The notes: a model not told the origin generated them from the letters alone. A stretch of DNA of 64,000 nucleotides from Halictus rubicundus (GCF_050948215.1 NC_135163.1:3844001-3908000), one strand, 5' to 3'; positions 12,902 through 24,446 are shown, numbered from the stretch's first letter. Numbers and translations: made by a program.

Positions 12902-13356
12902 TTAGGTCGTCCCATAAGTTCGTGCCGTTTACTCTTGTGCCATTTAAATTCTAAAAATAATATATGTAATCACCCTTTCATTCCACAACCTCTTCTGACC
13001 ATTTTGGCAAAGACATCATACCATCGCTATAAAATTTCTGCGGTTTTTCATTAACACTTTGATCGCCAATCTAGAAACCCCAAAAATTCCATAAAATCAA
13101 AGTAAGTTATTCAATGAAATAAAAATTAAAAAAAAATTGAATATATGATACTGAGTAGTCCTCCAACTTTGTTGCATGTCACAGATCCTAATCAAATTTG
13201 GTACAATGAATATATCAACGTAAAAATTTATTTTAAAACCTGGACAAATAATTCCGTCATCCACATATGGGTGATGTGGCATTCAACTTGTTAAAATACT
13301 TTTCAATGGTAAATAATATAAACATATCCACGGCACGAACTTATGGGACGACCTAA
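12902..13356. mobile_element. Family C mariner-like miniature element, interrupted
   Basis: Middle layer. The terminal inverted repeats match over 27 bases, beginning TTAGGTCGTCCCATAAGTTC on the left with its exact inverse on the right. The form (TTAGGT start, TA nearby) is that of mariner ends. The element holds no transposase. Removing the Family D insertion leaves about 211 bases, close to the 204-base relative at 49017-49220. Confidence 0.85.
13051..13294 (+). mobile_element. Family D TTAA miniature element
   Basis: Inner layer, 244 bases including both TTAA sites. The ends are TTAACACTTTGATCGCCAAT and the inverse ATTCAACTTGTTAA. The relative at 49017-49220 has a single TTAA at the equivalent point (CATTAAAATACTTTTCAATG), so this insertion duplicated TTAA, the signature of piggyBac-type transposition. 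Other copies are at 35004-35248 and 61476-61707. Confidence 0.85.
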
Positions 13357-13422
13357 TATTTGGTTCCTATGTCTTACCATTAATGTAAACGATGTTTATT
13401 TTGCATAAAGATCCGCAGTTTA

Positions 13423-14983
13423 TTTATAAATTGAAACGGATTATTGTCAACCGCAACAATCAACTGATCCCCTTAGCTGTGCACACACGAAAGGAATGTG
13501 ATAAAACGTGATTGTTGTTTGTCCTTGGTCCCCTACAACTTGCACTATGCAACAGCACGGTAAAGTTTCAAATGTCAAGGATATATAGCCATTGCCCGGC
13601 ATTAGGTTCCGGCCGGCGTTAGGGTAACTCGCGTCGCGTCGTAAAGTGCATCTCCTGTGTGAGAGAACGATGTTTGCTTCGGTCGTCTTATTATGGTTGG
13701 CTACATCACAGAGCCAAAGAAAGTGTGCAGTGCCATTTACAATTAAGCTCGTGATAATTGAATTGATATCGTGGGTAATCTAATTAAGGACGTTAAGGTG
13801 GCAAACGTTCAGTATACATTCGTTAACGAGACTCTCGAATTAAGTAAATGAGTTGTTGTTATCAGGTAACAGTTCTCAAGTCTTTTTAATGCACGGTTCT
13901 GAGGGCCAATTTCATCTTAATTTCTCCGTAATTTGTTACGTTTCTCTTGACTTTTCCCTTTTGTGTCCTTTTAAGCTATAATAACTTGGACTATGAAATT
14001 CACGACGATTATTTTATTAAGTGCGTTATAATGTACTTTAGAAACTTCTCGGGAGAAATAATCTTATTTGTTAAATGCGACTTTCTGTTCTCGGGAAAGT
14101 ACAGACTGTAAAATAGCATTAACGAGATATCTGTTATTCTGCTTTAAACAAAGTTGAATGTTCGTAATATATTATTAATAGTAATACTATTTCCGCTAGA
14201 TTACAAGTATTATGTTTGTGGGAGGCAGCTCGGGTGACCTTCACCTTGACACGCGTTGTCTTCAGAAAAGGTTTGTCGAAAAATGATGCGAGCGAACGGC
14301 TTTCAAAGGAGATTTGTATTATTAGAGGGAAGGGTCGATTTATCACTTTTCCGGTGGAGAAACTCGTTACGAAAAACCTTTGTCAACGGTACTTTATCGC
14401 GGCCCATACATTCCTCCGAAATTTATATTCGGTAATTAATAACGCCGAGATCCCCAATTAGGTACTACCCGCGGCGCGAAACGACGCGACGTTGGGATGT
14501 TACCACTGCGGGGTAGGCAATTTATTAAACCGAAGGGGGAATTAAGTGAAAATCCAGAGAATGCACGGTGAGGCGCGGCGCGGCGCGGCGCACCGCGTCG
14601 GGGCTAAATAAAAACGCGGCGGAGAATCAACGGCGGCCAGGAGTTACTGTTTCGCCGTTCTCTTTGGCGGAGGATGCATTCGCGCCGATGCATGTATATG
14701 CAGGCCGCGAAAACAAAAAAGGGCTTTCAGACGATTCGTAGCTCCATTCATCCGCGATGCTCGACGCTGCGCCGCGAAACAATGCGCCCCCGTCCATTTA
14801 CCGAATGAAAACACGGATGTAGACGTGGTCGGAAACGGCGCGTCGCCTTGCAGCGAGCAGCCGTGCCTATCGCGGCCTGTTATCGTCCCCGGATAAAGCC
14901 GTCTGTAACTAGATGAAGTCGTCAGAGACGCGGACTGCATTCACGATGCACGCGCGACACACGGCCCTCGACGCCCACCCTTA
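13423..14983. other. Unassigned sequence with a GCGGC pentamer run
   Basis: No gene recognised. GCGGC pentamers lie at about 14571-14592. Overlapping open frames on both strands at 14644-15239 have no domain. Confidence 0.45.
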
Positions 14984-15020
14984 CTCCCTCCCTCCCTCCC
15001 TCCCTCCCTCCCTCCCTCCC
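14984..15020. repeat. (CCCT)n microsatellite
   Basis: About nine CCCT units. Read from the other strand they give a Gly-Arg-Glu repeat that inflates an open frame. Confidence 0.95.
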
Positions 15021-15384
15021 ACGCCGATAGACGTCGCAGTTAATCCTGATACGTCTCCTATATAATGCAAGACCGCGACGCTCTTGGGACTTCGATGGGA
15101 TCTTCGAGAGCACGTGACATCGCGCGCCAAATCGATCGCAAACCGTGCCAGGCTCAAGGGTAACTGCAATCGGCCCGGATACCAGCGAGAATGCGCACAG
15201 TGCGTCGAAAAGCACATTTTCTCGACGAAATTCCATCACTTACGTGTACCACATTTATATTGTATTTTAAGGACAATCATTTTATGTAAAAATCGACAAT
15301 ACATGAATAAAGACAAATGTAATGAAAAGACGTATCTGCGTATTAATTATTGAACCCTCAATTTTCCCGAACTCCCTACTCGTC
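15021..15384. other. Unassigned sequence
   Basis: No recognised feature up to the foldback structure. Confidence 0.5.
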
Positions 15385-16500
15385 GTTGAGTTGTACTACT
15401 GAATTTCTAAAATATTTCGAGTTTTCGTGCCACCTCTTTTAATATCATGTTCTCCTAATACAAAAGTTCCATTTTCACGAAAAATTTCGCGAGAATTTCG
15501 ACTGTCTGGCTTGTCGTTGACTCGTACTACTGATTTGTCGAAATTTTCGAGCGTCTGGCTTGACGTTGACTTGTACTACTGAAATTCGGATACCTCCTTC
15601 GATATCATGTTCTCCTAATACGAAAGTGAAAATTTTCGAAATTTTCCGAAAATTTCGACCGTCTGACTTGTCGTTGACTCGTACTACTGAATTTTCGAAA
15701 TTTTCGAGCGTCTGGCTTGACGTTGACTTGTACTACTGAAATTCGGATACCTCCTTCGATATCATGTTCTCCTAATACAAAAGTGAAACTTTTCGAAATT
15801 TTCCGAAAATTTCGACCGTCTGACTTGTCGTTGACTCGTACTACTGAATTTTCGAAATTTTCGAGCGTCTGGCTTGACGTTGACTTGTACTACTGAAATT
15901 CGGATACCTCCTTCGATATCATGTTCTCCTAATACAAAGTGAAATTTTTCGAAATTTTCCGAAAATTTCGACCGTCTGGCTTGTCGTTGACTCGTACTAC
16001 TGAAATTTCGAAATTTTCGAGCGTCTGGCTTGACGTTGACTTGTACTACTGAAATTCGGATACCTCCTTCGATATCATGTTCTCCTAATACAAAGTGAAA
16101 TTTTTCGAAATTTTCCGAAAATTTCGACCGTCTGGCTTGTCGTTGACTCGTACTACTGAAATTTCGAAATTTTCGAGCGTCTGACTTGACGTTGACTTGT
16201 ACTACTGAAATTCGGATACCTCCTTCGATATCATGTTCTCCTAATACAAAAGTTAAAATTTTCGAAATTTTCCGAAAATTTCGGATTTCTACTAGGAGAA
16301 CATGATAGCAAAGGAGGTATCCGGATTTCAGTAGTACAAGTCAACGTCATGCCAGACGGCCGCAAATTTTCGAAAATCAGTGGTGTAAGTCAACGACAAG
16401 TCAGACGGTCGAAGTTTTCGCAAAATTTTTGTGAAAATTGAACTTTTGTATTAGGAGAACATGATAGCAAAAGAGGTGGCATGAAATTTCGCGCAAATTT
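15385..16500. mobile_element. Foldback structure with 157-bp tandem units
   Basis: The landmark TCATGTTCTCCTAATAC recurs at about 15445, 15605, 15762, 15919, 16075 and 16231 (periods 156-160). Each unit contains two related half-units ending in TTGACTYGTACTACTGAA. From about 16290 the sequence turns around: GTATTAGGAGAACATGATAG and the rest of one unit appear inverted to about 16486. The outer edges match as inverted repeats, since GCCACCTCTTTTAATATCAT on the left corresponds to ATGATAGCAAAAGAGGTGGC on the right. Long inverted ends made of tandem units are the plan of foldback (FB-like) transposons. No transposase is visible, and target duplication was not found. Confidence 0.75.
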
Positions 16501-19173
16501 CAAACCTTTTCTGTTCCCGAAATTTTCGAAGACATTAAACTTAATTCTAATGTCAAATATTCATGTCCAGGGTGCAGAAAGTAGAACACATTATAGTTAT
16601 AATTATTATCTTTATTTTTCACTAAATAAATTACAATTTTTTAATCGTGTACATTACAAGATAGAACAAAACAGAATTAAAATGTAGAATGTGGTATGGG
16701 CCGTTTTGCATGCTGGTCGAATGGCAAGTGTGCAGGCGATTGTAGCTGATACCATGTGCAGCGTTGACGAGTGTTTTACTTAAGGAGGAACCTCGCAGGA
16801 ACTTAAAAAGGCAGCGGCGCAAAGTAGAATTAAGTAGAGCTCGATTGTTGTTCTAATCATTTTCCTGGCTACACAACTCGCAAACTGTAACACGAAAACA
16901 GTGAAGAAATCGAACTGAAAAATATTTGCTGATATTATTATAGTATTAAGAAGAACTGAATATTCCATATACTTTATTTTTACAACGGATGTGTAATATG
17001 ATTTGGAGTATGTATGTCTTTGATGAGATTTGATCGCGTTTTCGTGGACCTAGTTCTATTTATCGTTTGTCAGCGTCGAAGGTATAAGAAAACGAGTTGT
17101 TTCGTGTGAAACACGAAACCCCATATGGTGATCGATATACTCCTACACCTCGTATGTGACTGTACGAATAAGAAAGCGGGAGCCTATGAAATTATAAATC
17201 CCTAATTCCGTTCGTGATTTCGCTCTATCATCGATGCTCGCAGCGTCGCCCTCGACGTCAAGACGTCTTCCCCCATCATCGGACTAGAGGAAGTTTAACG
17301 AGGGAACGACGAAAGTGGGTCAGGAAGTAGTTAAAACGGCAGAATGAAGGGACCGAGGGTGAATTGAAAGAAGAACTAGGAGGAAGCGACGGAACGTAGA
17401 CATTAGCCAGAGTGGCTACGCTTTTCTGTTCGGCTAAAGCGTAGGTGTTCTGGCATTTGGTGGGTACAGCGTAACAGGAGGACGATAGGGAAAACGCGGG
17501 TGTGGCGTTGTGTGGTTTTCGGCCAATGGCGACCAGGTATGACAAAGAGGGCCCGTGTCACCGGCTGGGGAAAAACAATCCGGTGAGTACGTGCAAGCCA
17601 CTCCGGCATTCAGCCGTTCTTTTTTTGGCTCGATTACGACCACGCGACGCGAGGGTACGTTCGAGCATCTTCGTCGGGGTTGTTCCTTTATCTATCGCCA
17701 CCCCCCGCGCTCTCCCCCAACCCGGTTCGATTGCGAGAGGAACTACGTACGTGCTTCCACGCCGTGTGAAGAGGACCGCGCGCTCAGCTTCACGGGCTGA
17801 TCGAACCGCAGTGGTCTGTGCGGACGCATTTCCAAAGTTCCACATTTTGAAAAACTTTTCGTGCCTCGAACCTTCAAAATCCAAAATATTATTCGTTCCG
17901 AATAATTGTGTGAACGAGGGTAACGTTCCGAAGACAAAAGTCAAAAGTGAAACGAATTAATCTAAGAACTCATTATGTAGAATATGATATCCTAACAGGT
18001 TCGAATGTTGTAATTAATGTGTTATCCATCTAGTGGTACAAGCCCCAAAGAGAGGTGAACCTGTATGAAAAAGTTTTTCGTTTAAAAATTCAGCGAATAC
18101 GCGTGCTATTATACAGGAATTGGCTGGTGTGTCTGTCCATGGCCGACCAATTCTACTTCCTGCGGATACCAAGCACGCGAACCCATCGGGACCTTCACAA
18201 TTTAATGCCTATGTAATCTCCAACGACTATAACATATCGACGACAGCAAAATAAAATTTGATTACGACTCAATGGAAATTGATAACTGTTCAACAGATTC
18301 TGTCCGAGATCATGATCGCGATACTCACTCGACATTATACTGCGAGGGGTCAAGTTTCAGTTGCCTTCGAGCGCAATTCCGCAAGCTAAACATTTCAGAT
18401 ACATTTACCTTCGTCCATTATAGCCTGGCAACTGTTTCGCATCCGCTACGGTCCAGATCCCCCGTACGTGTCTCCTAGTGGCGATTCCCCGAAAATTCGG
18501 GCGAAACTCTATTTTAATTTACCCTGGTATCTCGATCTGGGGAGGCGAAGCGTCGCGAGCGGGAATAGAAAAAAGAAAAAAAAAAAGGAAAAAAGAAGAA
18601 CAGGGAGCGAACGACCAACGATTCCCTAAATGGACGCTCGGCCGATAAGAGGAGGAATAGCAGCAGCAGAAAAAGAGATAACCAGACGTTATCTCGTTTC
18701 CGTTCGTTTCTCTCGAATCGCGGCGAGGCTTCGTTGCCCTTTTACCATAGCCGCCGACCCGTTATCTAAATCCTCCAGCCGGAATCAACATCTTCCGCGA
18801 GGATCTCTTGTCCTTCCCGACGAGAACTATACCAGGATTAGCTCATCTAGGCATCGTTTAGCCGGGGCCAGACTTTTATCTGACCTGGTTGATCCGCCCC
18901 TCGGCTTCCGGAGAAGCTTTTCCGCGCGTTCTACTCGTTTTCCCGCGACCAACCAACTAGCAGCCCGCCTATACCCATATCTGCGATCTTAATTTGCGGG
19001 TCCGGCATCGGTACGTTAGAAGGCTAACGTTTCTGAATGTGACGAGCAATCAGGGCTGAACCACGTTGATTGCGGGACAACCAACGAATCGGAAATGGTA
19101 CGCCATATGCGAGAACCTAACGTTTACAGTCGACTAAATGATGAGACACCTCGAGAATAACCCGTTCACCGAC
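16501..19173. other. Unassigned sequence
   Basis: The first 450 bases contain a minus-strand AAAATAAAGATAATAA motif and could be the end of an old retroelement or transcript, but this is unsupported. A purine-rich run lies at about 18566-18600. Open frames at 17276-17960 overlap on both strands without a domain. Confidence 0.4.
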
Positions 19174-19396
19174 TTAACACTAGGTTTACGGAGCGCTAAA
19201 AGCGACTATTTTCCATTACTTTATGAAAATAACAAGAACCTGCTGCCCTCATTTTCAGCAATATTTTTAAAATAATATATACCCAAAGAAATAAATTTGC
19301 CAAGTAATTTCTCATGTATGCATCCTTGGAGTCTGAATAATTTTAAATTAAAAATTATAGAATCTGTTTTGATGTGTCCCGTAAACCCAGCGTTAA
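19174..19396 (+). mobile_element. Family E TTAA miniature element
   Basis: Begins TTAACACTAGGTTTACGGAG and ends CCCGTAAACCCAGCGTTAA, an inverted repeat at about 15 of 18 positions, with TTAA at both tips. The interior (ACTTTATRRAAATAASAAGA, AAAGAAATAAATTTG) matches the shorter copy at 30459-30635. Likely piggyBac-type and non-autonomous. Confidence 0.8.
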
Positions 19397-20085
19397 TATT
19401 GCATTTATATTAACCCTCACCTGGTCCATTCGGACCCATCGTGAAGACCTCGGGTCCGAAACATCACAATTATCGTGTAGGAGTGAGCAAAACAATTGGC
19501 AGCAGCATGTCGGTGAAACAATACTGATCCGACGACGAAAACTGTTCTGTTTTATATTATTTTTGCATGGAACTCCTACCAAAATGTCCGAGTAATTTTT
19601 CTGATTAAAATGATGCCAAATATGCTATAATTATCAATTAAAAAAAACACCTTACTTACAGCAACGTCTCGATATAAGACGCAAACATTTTTCATATCTT
19701 GTAGGAGACACGATTCAAGGATCTCTAAGACTAGAAAGGTCGGCCGCTAGTCACGGCCGAGAAATGTGTGATATGGGTCAGGTATGTATATCGGTGATTT
19801 TTGTTTGTTATCAATTTTGCATGAAACTTTTACCAACACATTCGTGACATTTTTGGTATTTCAATTACGTAAAGGTTAAAACCTAGAAGAAATTAAAGCT
19901 AATTATTATAAAAATAACACTTTCGATTCACAGTCCACGCAAAACTCACCCCCGCTCAAGGCGGTTGGGTGGGGGGTGCAGGACGGTGTATTGAAAATCG
20001 GAATCGCATCGACGGGCAAAAGAATCTCTCGGAAAATATTTTAATAATACTCGGGGCGCATAATTCGGCACAAAGCGTTCCGTCG
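19397..20085. other. Unassigned sequence with a possible relative of Family A
   Basis: At 19657 TACAGCAACGTCTCGATATA resembles a Family A terminus, but the motif continues as AAGACGC and no matching right end was found. The stretch 19969-20085 is open in the frame of the candidate exon that follows but looks less codon-like. Confidence 0.4.
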
Positions 20086-20203
20086 ATGGGGTCGCTAGTC
20101 AAAGAGCCCGTGGTCCTGTTGTCGCATGAAAGCGGTCCTCAGCTCACCGGTATCCCGGGACGCCTAAGTTCCGTCTCCGATTCGTTTAGCCTGTATACCA
20201 GCG
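20086..20203 (+). CDS. Candidate protein-coding exon with start codon and 5' splice site
   Basis: ATG at 20086 opens 39 codons (starting MGSLVKEPVVLLSHESGPQ) that run to CCAGCG followed by GTGAGTTT at 20204, a near-consensus splice donor, leaving phase 1. Codon third positions are mostly G or C, unlike the AT-rich surroundings, and no repeat family covers the segment. I do not recognise the protein. The residues are serine- and leucine-rich, with no clear signal peptide or membrane segment. The frame is open upstream to 19969, so the true start could lie earlier or the exon may be internal. It also stays open past the donor to 20565, so an unspliced 198-residue frame is the alternative. No acceptor-linked second exon was identified. 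The call rests on composition and one splice motif only. Confidence 0.3.
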
Positions 20204-20650
20204 GTGAGTTTCACGGCAACGACGATTTCCTGTCGATATCGTACGGTTACAGGACACCGCCGTTGCCGCAAACGACCAGACAACTATCGTGCACTGGTAT
20301 CGATATTCTGTCGGCGAGAGAAAGGCGCGCCAATATCCTGCGGATATTTCTCCAGTCGAGGCCGCGTACTGGAGGACAGACAGCCAGCCTAGTGGTCTCC
20401 GTTGGATGTCTTCGAGGCTGGGATCGAAAACGCAGCGTCGAGACGCGCGAGACGACGACTACGTGCTCCGGCCAGGCTCTCGATAAAACTCTCGACCGGC
20501 CGCGAAACCTCCTTTTATCGCATTCTAATGGTTTTCATAGAAGACAAGTTCAGCACCGGCGCTGAAAATAAAATAAAGAAACTATGACGAAATGAAAGAA
20601 TATTTTGGAATTGTATCTGAGACCGAAGGTAATTTCTGAGTAGAACTCTG
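20204..20650. other. Unassigned sequence after the candidate exon
   Basis: GC-rich to about 20560, with open frames in three plus-strand frames. It would be the start of an intron if the exon call is right. Confidence 0.4.
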
Positions 20651-21400
20651 CTATGTGTAAGCTATACTATATGCAAGCTATATATTATGTGTAAGCTATA
20701 CTATGTGTAAGCTATACTATATGTAAGCTATATTATATGTAAGCTATACTATATGTGAGCTATATTATAGCTAAGCTATATTATATGTAACCTATATGCA
20801 AGCTATATATTATGTGTAAGCTATACTATATGTAAGCTATATTATATGTAAGCTATATTATATGTAAGCTATGCTATATGTGAGCTATATTATGTATAAA
20901 CTATACTATATGTAAGCTATATTATATGTAAGCTATACTATACGTAAGCTATATTATACGTAAGCTATATTATACGTAAGCTATACGATATGTCGGCTAT
21001 ATTATATATAAACTATATTATATGTAACCTATACTATATTTAAGCTATACTATATGTAAGCTATATTATATGTAAGCTATATTATATGTAAAGCTATGCT
21101 ATATGTAAGCTATATTATGTGTAAGCTATACTACATGTAAGCTATACTATATGTAAGCTATATTATATGTAAGCTATATTATATGTAAGCTATACTTTAC
21201 ATAAGCTATACTATATATATAAGCTATATTATATGTAAGCTATACTTTACGTAAGCTATACTACATATAAGCTATATTATATGTAAGCTGTATTATATGT
21301 AAGCTATATTATATGTAAGCTATATTATATGTAAGCTATGCTATATGTAAGCTATATTATGTATAAACTATACTATAAGTAAGCTATACTATATGTAAGC
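20651..21400. repeat. 16-bp minisatellite (AAGCTATAYTATATGT)n
   Basis: About 47 units over 750 bases. The consensus is AAGCTATAYTATATGT, with variants carrying ATACGT, TTACGT, ATAAAC or one-base length changes. It is very AT-rich. Local blocks of identical variants (for example three TATACGT units near 20940-20985) suggest growth by local duplication. Confidence 0.95.
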
Positions 21401-22902
21401 ACAACTCTACTATAGACGCTTCCACTATAAAAATATACATACTATTTCGTCGCTTCGCTCTCTTCGCTAGTATCCCAACTCCCTTGTTGCTCGCACCCTA
21501 AGGCAACAGTCTTGACATTCTAGAATGTCAACACATGTATTGTTAAAACTAATCATGAATTCGAAAAGGATGGGAAACTTATGAAATTCACTATAATTTT
21601 GAATATATCAGTTAATCGAAACATTGAAATACGTTTGTTTAAGAACGATGCGGAGCGAATTTGAAAATATAAGGTGCCCCGAGTGATCTAGCGAACCTCT
21701 ACGACTTCGCCGATGCCCGGCAATCGTGAGATATGAAGGAACGTCTCGCAGCTAACGGCCGCTAGATAAATCGCGTCGATTTGTCAGCGTGAGAGATATA
21801 CGGTTGACAGTCGCATCGTGTGTTGCCGCACATGGTTTTTATAGGAACGCAACACTTTGAGCCGCTCAGCGCTTTGTTTTGTCCTAGAACGGGCATCGGT
21901 GACATTTCATTTCGCTACGGGACTTTTCGTATATGTCGAGGAACTGTATTTTCAACTGCTACAAAATCGAGTCAGGAATAAAAAATCACCGTGACGACTA
22001 CCTAAACTGAATGTAACAGAGTTGGAATATCAATTGTTAGAGAATTTGAATTAAATGAAAAATTGTGTTTTTTCGATTCGCAAGCACCCTGTTCTAATGA
22101 TCACACGAGAAATGATTTTTCTGTCAAGATGCTTCTCTGATTGCTTCAATTTTCCTCCTGCTTGTATTAGCCGGTCGCGATTAAAACAAGAGGATCAGTT
22201 TCTATGGGAAGTTCGAGCGCGCTACTTGTTGCTCCCGTGTCTCGAGAGTTCGTTTAGTCCAAGTGCTGTCCCGGCTTCGTTCCGCGGTGTTTATCAGGAA
22301 AAAATTCGATTCTTCGTAATCCTACGGACGGGGCTGCAATTCCTTCGCGGAGAATCTTCCTCAACGCCAGCGGAACTATTTACCTCGCCAGATTTTTCTG
22401 CGAGAGTTCCGCGAATTCTTCCGACGGTTGTCGAAAGTAGCATCGTTAGGCGGTTTCGACGCTCGAAGGAGGCTCGGCGACGCAAAGGAAGAAGAATATC
22501 TTCTACCGAAATTCCACAGACCTTGGACACGGTCCTCTCGCTCCCTCCAACGAACAAAACTCCTCGGCTTCCCGTGGTGCACCCCCACGGCGACGATAAG
22601 ATCCGAGGTACGTCGGACGACAAAGAGTAATGTGTTCTCCGGAGGTGGGTAATTACGAAAAGATGCCGTTCGTCTTCTCTCCCATCCCTCGAACGCTTGC
22701 GGTGGCTGCGCTCTGCCGACGTCCTCGTACATTTCCCTGAAATTCCTAGAGATTTTCCCGTTTTTCCGCCCCCTTTCCTCCGTCATCCGCGTCACCTTCT
22801 GCTCTCCCGCGCAAATCGATCATGGCCGAATCGGTGTCCTGCATATGCGACTCTTCGTAACGATGAAACACCAAAAAATGAAAATAAGCAATTTTTAATA
22901 GG
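21401..22902. other. Unassigned sequence
   Basis: Contains the palindrome at 21512-21531 and a weak Family A-like terminus at 21918-21949 (GTATATGTCGAGGAACTGTA). Open frames on both strands at 22055-22795 overlap heavily without a domain. Confidence 0.4.
21512..21531. promoter_or_regulatory. Perfect 20-bp palindrome containing TTCTAGAA
   Basis: TTGACATTCTAGAATGTCAA equals its own reverse complement. The centre TTCTAGAA has the inverted GAA arrangement of heat-shock elements, but it offers only two units. It lies about 110 bases after the minisatellite. Any regulatory role is inference. Confidence 0.3.
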
Positions 22903-23060
22903 TACACTCTTTACTCGATATATGTCCGAAATATCTAGCCTATAATTGTCCCAGAACTATCCCCACCGCCGCGGGGGATGCCAGCGAAGGACCCCATAGC
23001 TCGAATGGCCTTGGTCGCCGAGGAGTGTAAACATAACACCGGTCGGTTATATCGGTGTGA
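22903..23060 (+). mobile_element. Family A foldback element, right end missing
   Basis: TA plus CACTCTTTACTCGATATATG at the left. It continues through CCCAGAACTATCCCCACCGC and the long-form block (GTCGCCGAGGAGTGTAAACA) and fades near TATATCGGTGTGA. The right terminal repeat is absent. Confidence 0.75.
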
Positions 23061-23204
23061 ACCACTACTAATCCAAGAACTAAACTTCTTTATTTTCCAT
23101 AATTATTTTATGGGACTTTCATCAGCATATTCGTGGCACTTTTTTAACGAAAATGATACCAAATACGACATAATTCTAGAAAGCTACTTCCTGTTACTAT
23201 TATA

Positions 23205-24446
23205 TTAGGGGTTCCAATAAATAATCAATTATTTTCAAAGAATTTCTTTGGCCTTTAGTTCTGTACAGATCGTTGAAGAGGAAACACGTATTCTTTTACA
23301 GTTTTCGGTAAAGCAGCCTGTGTTCAAAATATTCTAAAAAGTATAATCTTCTTTTACAACTCTGTAATAAAATGGCGGCGTCCGTACCGTCCGAGGATCA
23401 TATTCGTCATTCCATACTTTTTCATTTTCACGCGGGATTCAATGCAACGGTAACAACAAAGAAAATTTGCGATGTTCATGGAGATGTATTGAAGGTCAAC
23501 AAGTATCAACGTTGGTTCAGAAGGTTTGCTGCTGGTGATTATGATCCCTCTGACAGGCCTCGAAGTGGACGACCAGTTGAATTTGATAATGACACCCTAA
23601 AATCTCTAGTGGAAGCTGATCCAAAATTAAGTATACAAGAATTATCGAGAAGCCTTGGGTCCGCATGGTCAACTATACAAAGGCACCTGCACGAAATGGG
23701 AAAGGCATATAGGCAAGGAATATGGGTACCGCATCAATTATCTGAGAACAACGAGAATATTCGTCGATCAATTTGCACTTCATTGCTATCCAGATTTCGT
23801 AGAGATCCATTTCTTAGCAGAATCGTTACCGGAGATGAAAAATGGATTCTTTATGATAACATAAAGCGTTCCAAGCAATGGCTTTCTGCAAATCAAACTG
23901 CAATATCAATCCCTAAACCTAGCTTATCGCTTAGAAAGGTGTTACTGTGCATTTGGTGGGACTGTCGTAGCATAATTCACTTTGAGTTGTTGACACCTGG
24001 AGAAACAGTTGCTGCTGAGTTGTATTGCCAACAATTACAACGGCTGTATTCAGAACTATTGGAAAAGAGAACATCTTTAGTCCACAGGAAAGGTGTAATA
24101 TTGACAATGCCCGGTCCCATACAGCGAAACTCCCTCAGGAAAAAATCAAAGAATTGCAATGGGAAGTTTCACCACATCCCCGTAATCACCGGAAATTGCT
24201 CCCTCTGACTATCATTTTTTCAGATCTCTGGAGCATTATTTAAGAAATAAAACATTCACTTCTGTAGAAGATGTAAGGAGCCACCTTGAGTCCTGGATTT
24301 CTATAAGAGGGGGAGTGAAAATTTGCAGGAAAGACGGTCCTTGATAATGATGGAGATTATATAATAAATTAAGAAATAAAACCTTCAATTTACTACAAAG
24401 TTTGTTTTAGATTTCAAAATAATTGACTACTTATTGGTCCCCCTAA
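23205..24446 (+). mobile_element. Full-length mariner element, 1242 bp
   Basis: Terminal inverted repeats of about 31 bases: left TTAGGGGTTCCAATAAATAA, right (reverse complemented) TTAGGGGGACCAATAAGTAG, both continuing into CAATTATTTT. TA lies immediately outside both ends (23203-23204 and 24447-24448), the usual mariner target duplication. The element encodes one transposase in the plus direction, now frameshifted. A deletion derivative of the same element is at 56414-56710. A 29-base direct repeat (23179-23207 and 24470-24498, 27 identical) brackets the insertion but is larger than a mariner duplication. Confidence 0.95.
23372..24344 (+). pseudogene. Mariner transposase, two frameshifts
   Basis: Mariner transposases are nuclear enzymes that bind the terminal repeats and cut and paste the element using a DD34D metal-binding triad. 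ATG at 23372 opens 278 residues. Residues 1-115 are the paired helix-turn-helix DNA-binding part (RWFRRFAAGDYDPSDRPRSG, then LSRSLGSAWSTIQRHL). WVPHQL at 118-123 is the linker motif. GDEKW at 154-158 contains the first catalytic Asp (codon 23834). The second Asp (DNARSHTA, codon 24103) and the third (SDYHFFRSLEHYL, codon 24207) lie in the other two plus frames, so two small indels separate them. The C-terminus ends at TGA 24342-24344. With all three Asp codons present, the damage is limited and the copy is fairly young. The intact family protein would be about 345 residues. It is inactive as it stands. Confidence 0.93.

Larger units (their letters stand above)
12766..13422. mobile_element. Family B miniature element, host of a three-level nest
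   Basis: Outer layer. The left end is TAGACTGCAGACTTTATGCA. The right end, TGCATAAAGATCCGCAGTTT plus A, is its inverted repeat at about 19 of 21 positions. Subtracting the inserted Family C element leaves about 202 bases, matching the uninterrupted Family B copies at 44392-44592 (201 bp) and 61092-61290 (199 bp). The ends carry TA, consistent with a TA-targeting element. No coding capacity. Confidence 0.8.

Noticed and set aside
16560..16980. Possible retroelement end (minus-strand AAAATAAAGATAATAA and an ATGGTATCAG-like primer-site word)
   Set aside because: The order of the motifs does not fit an LTR followed by a primer site, and no partner or target duplication was found.
21918..21949. 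GTATATGTCGAGGAACTGTA as a Family A terminus
   Set aside because: It matches only over about 15 bases with the motif order altered, and no other part of the element is adjacent.
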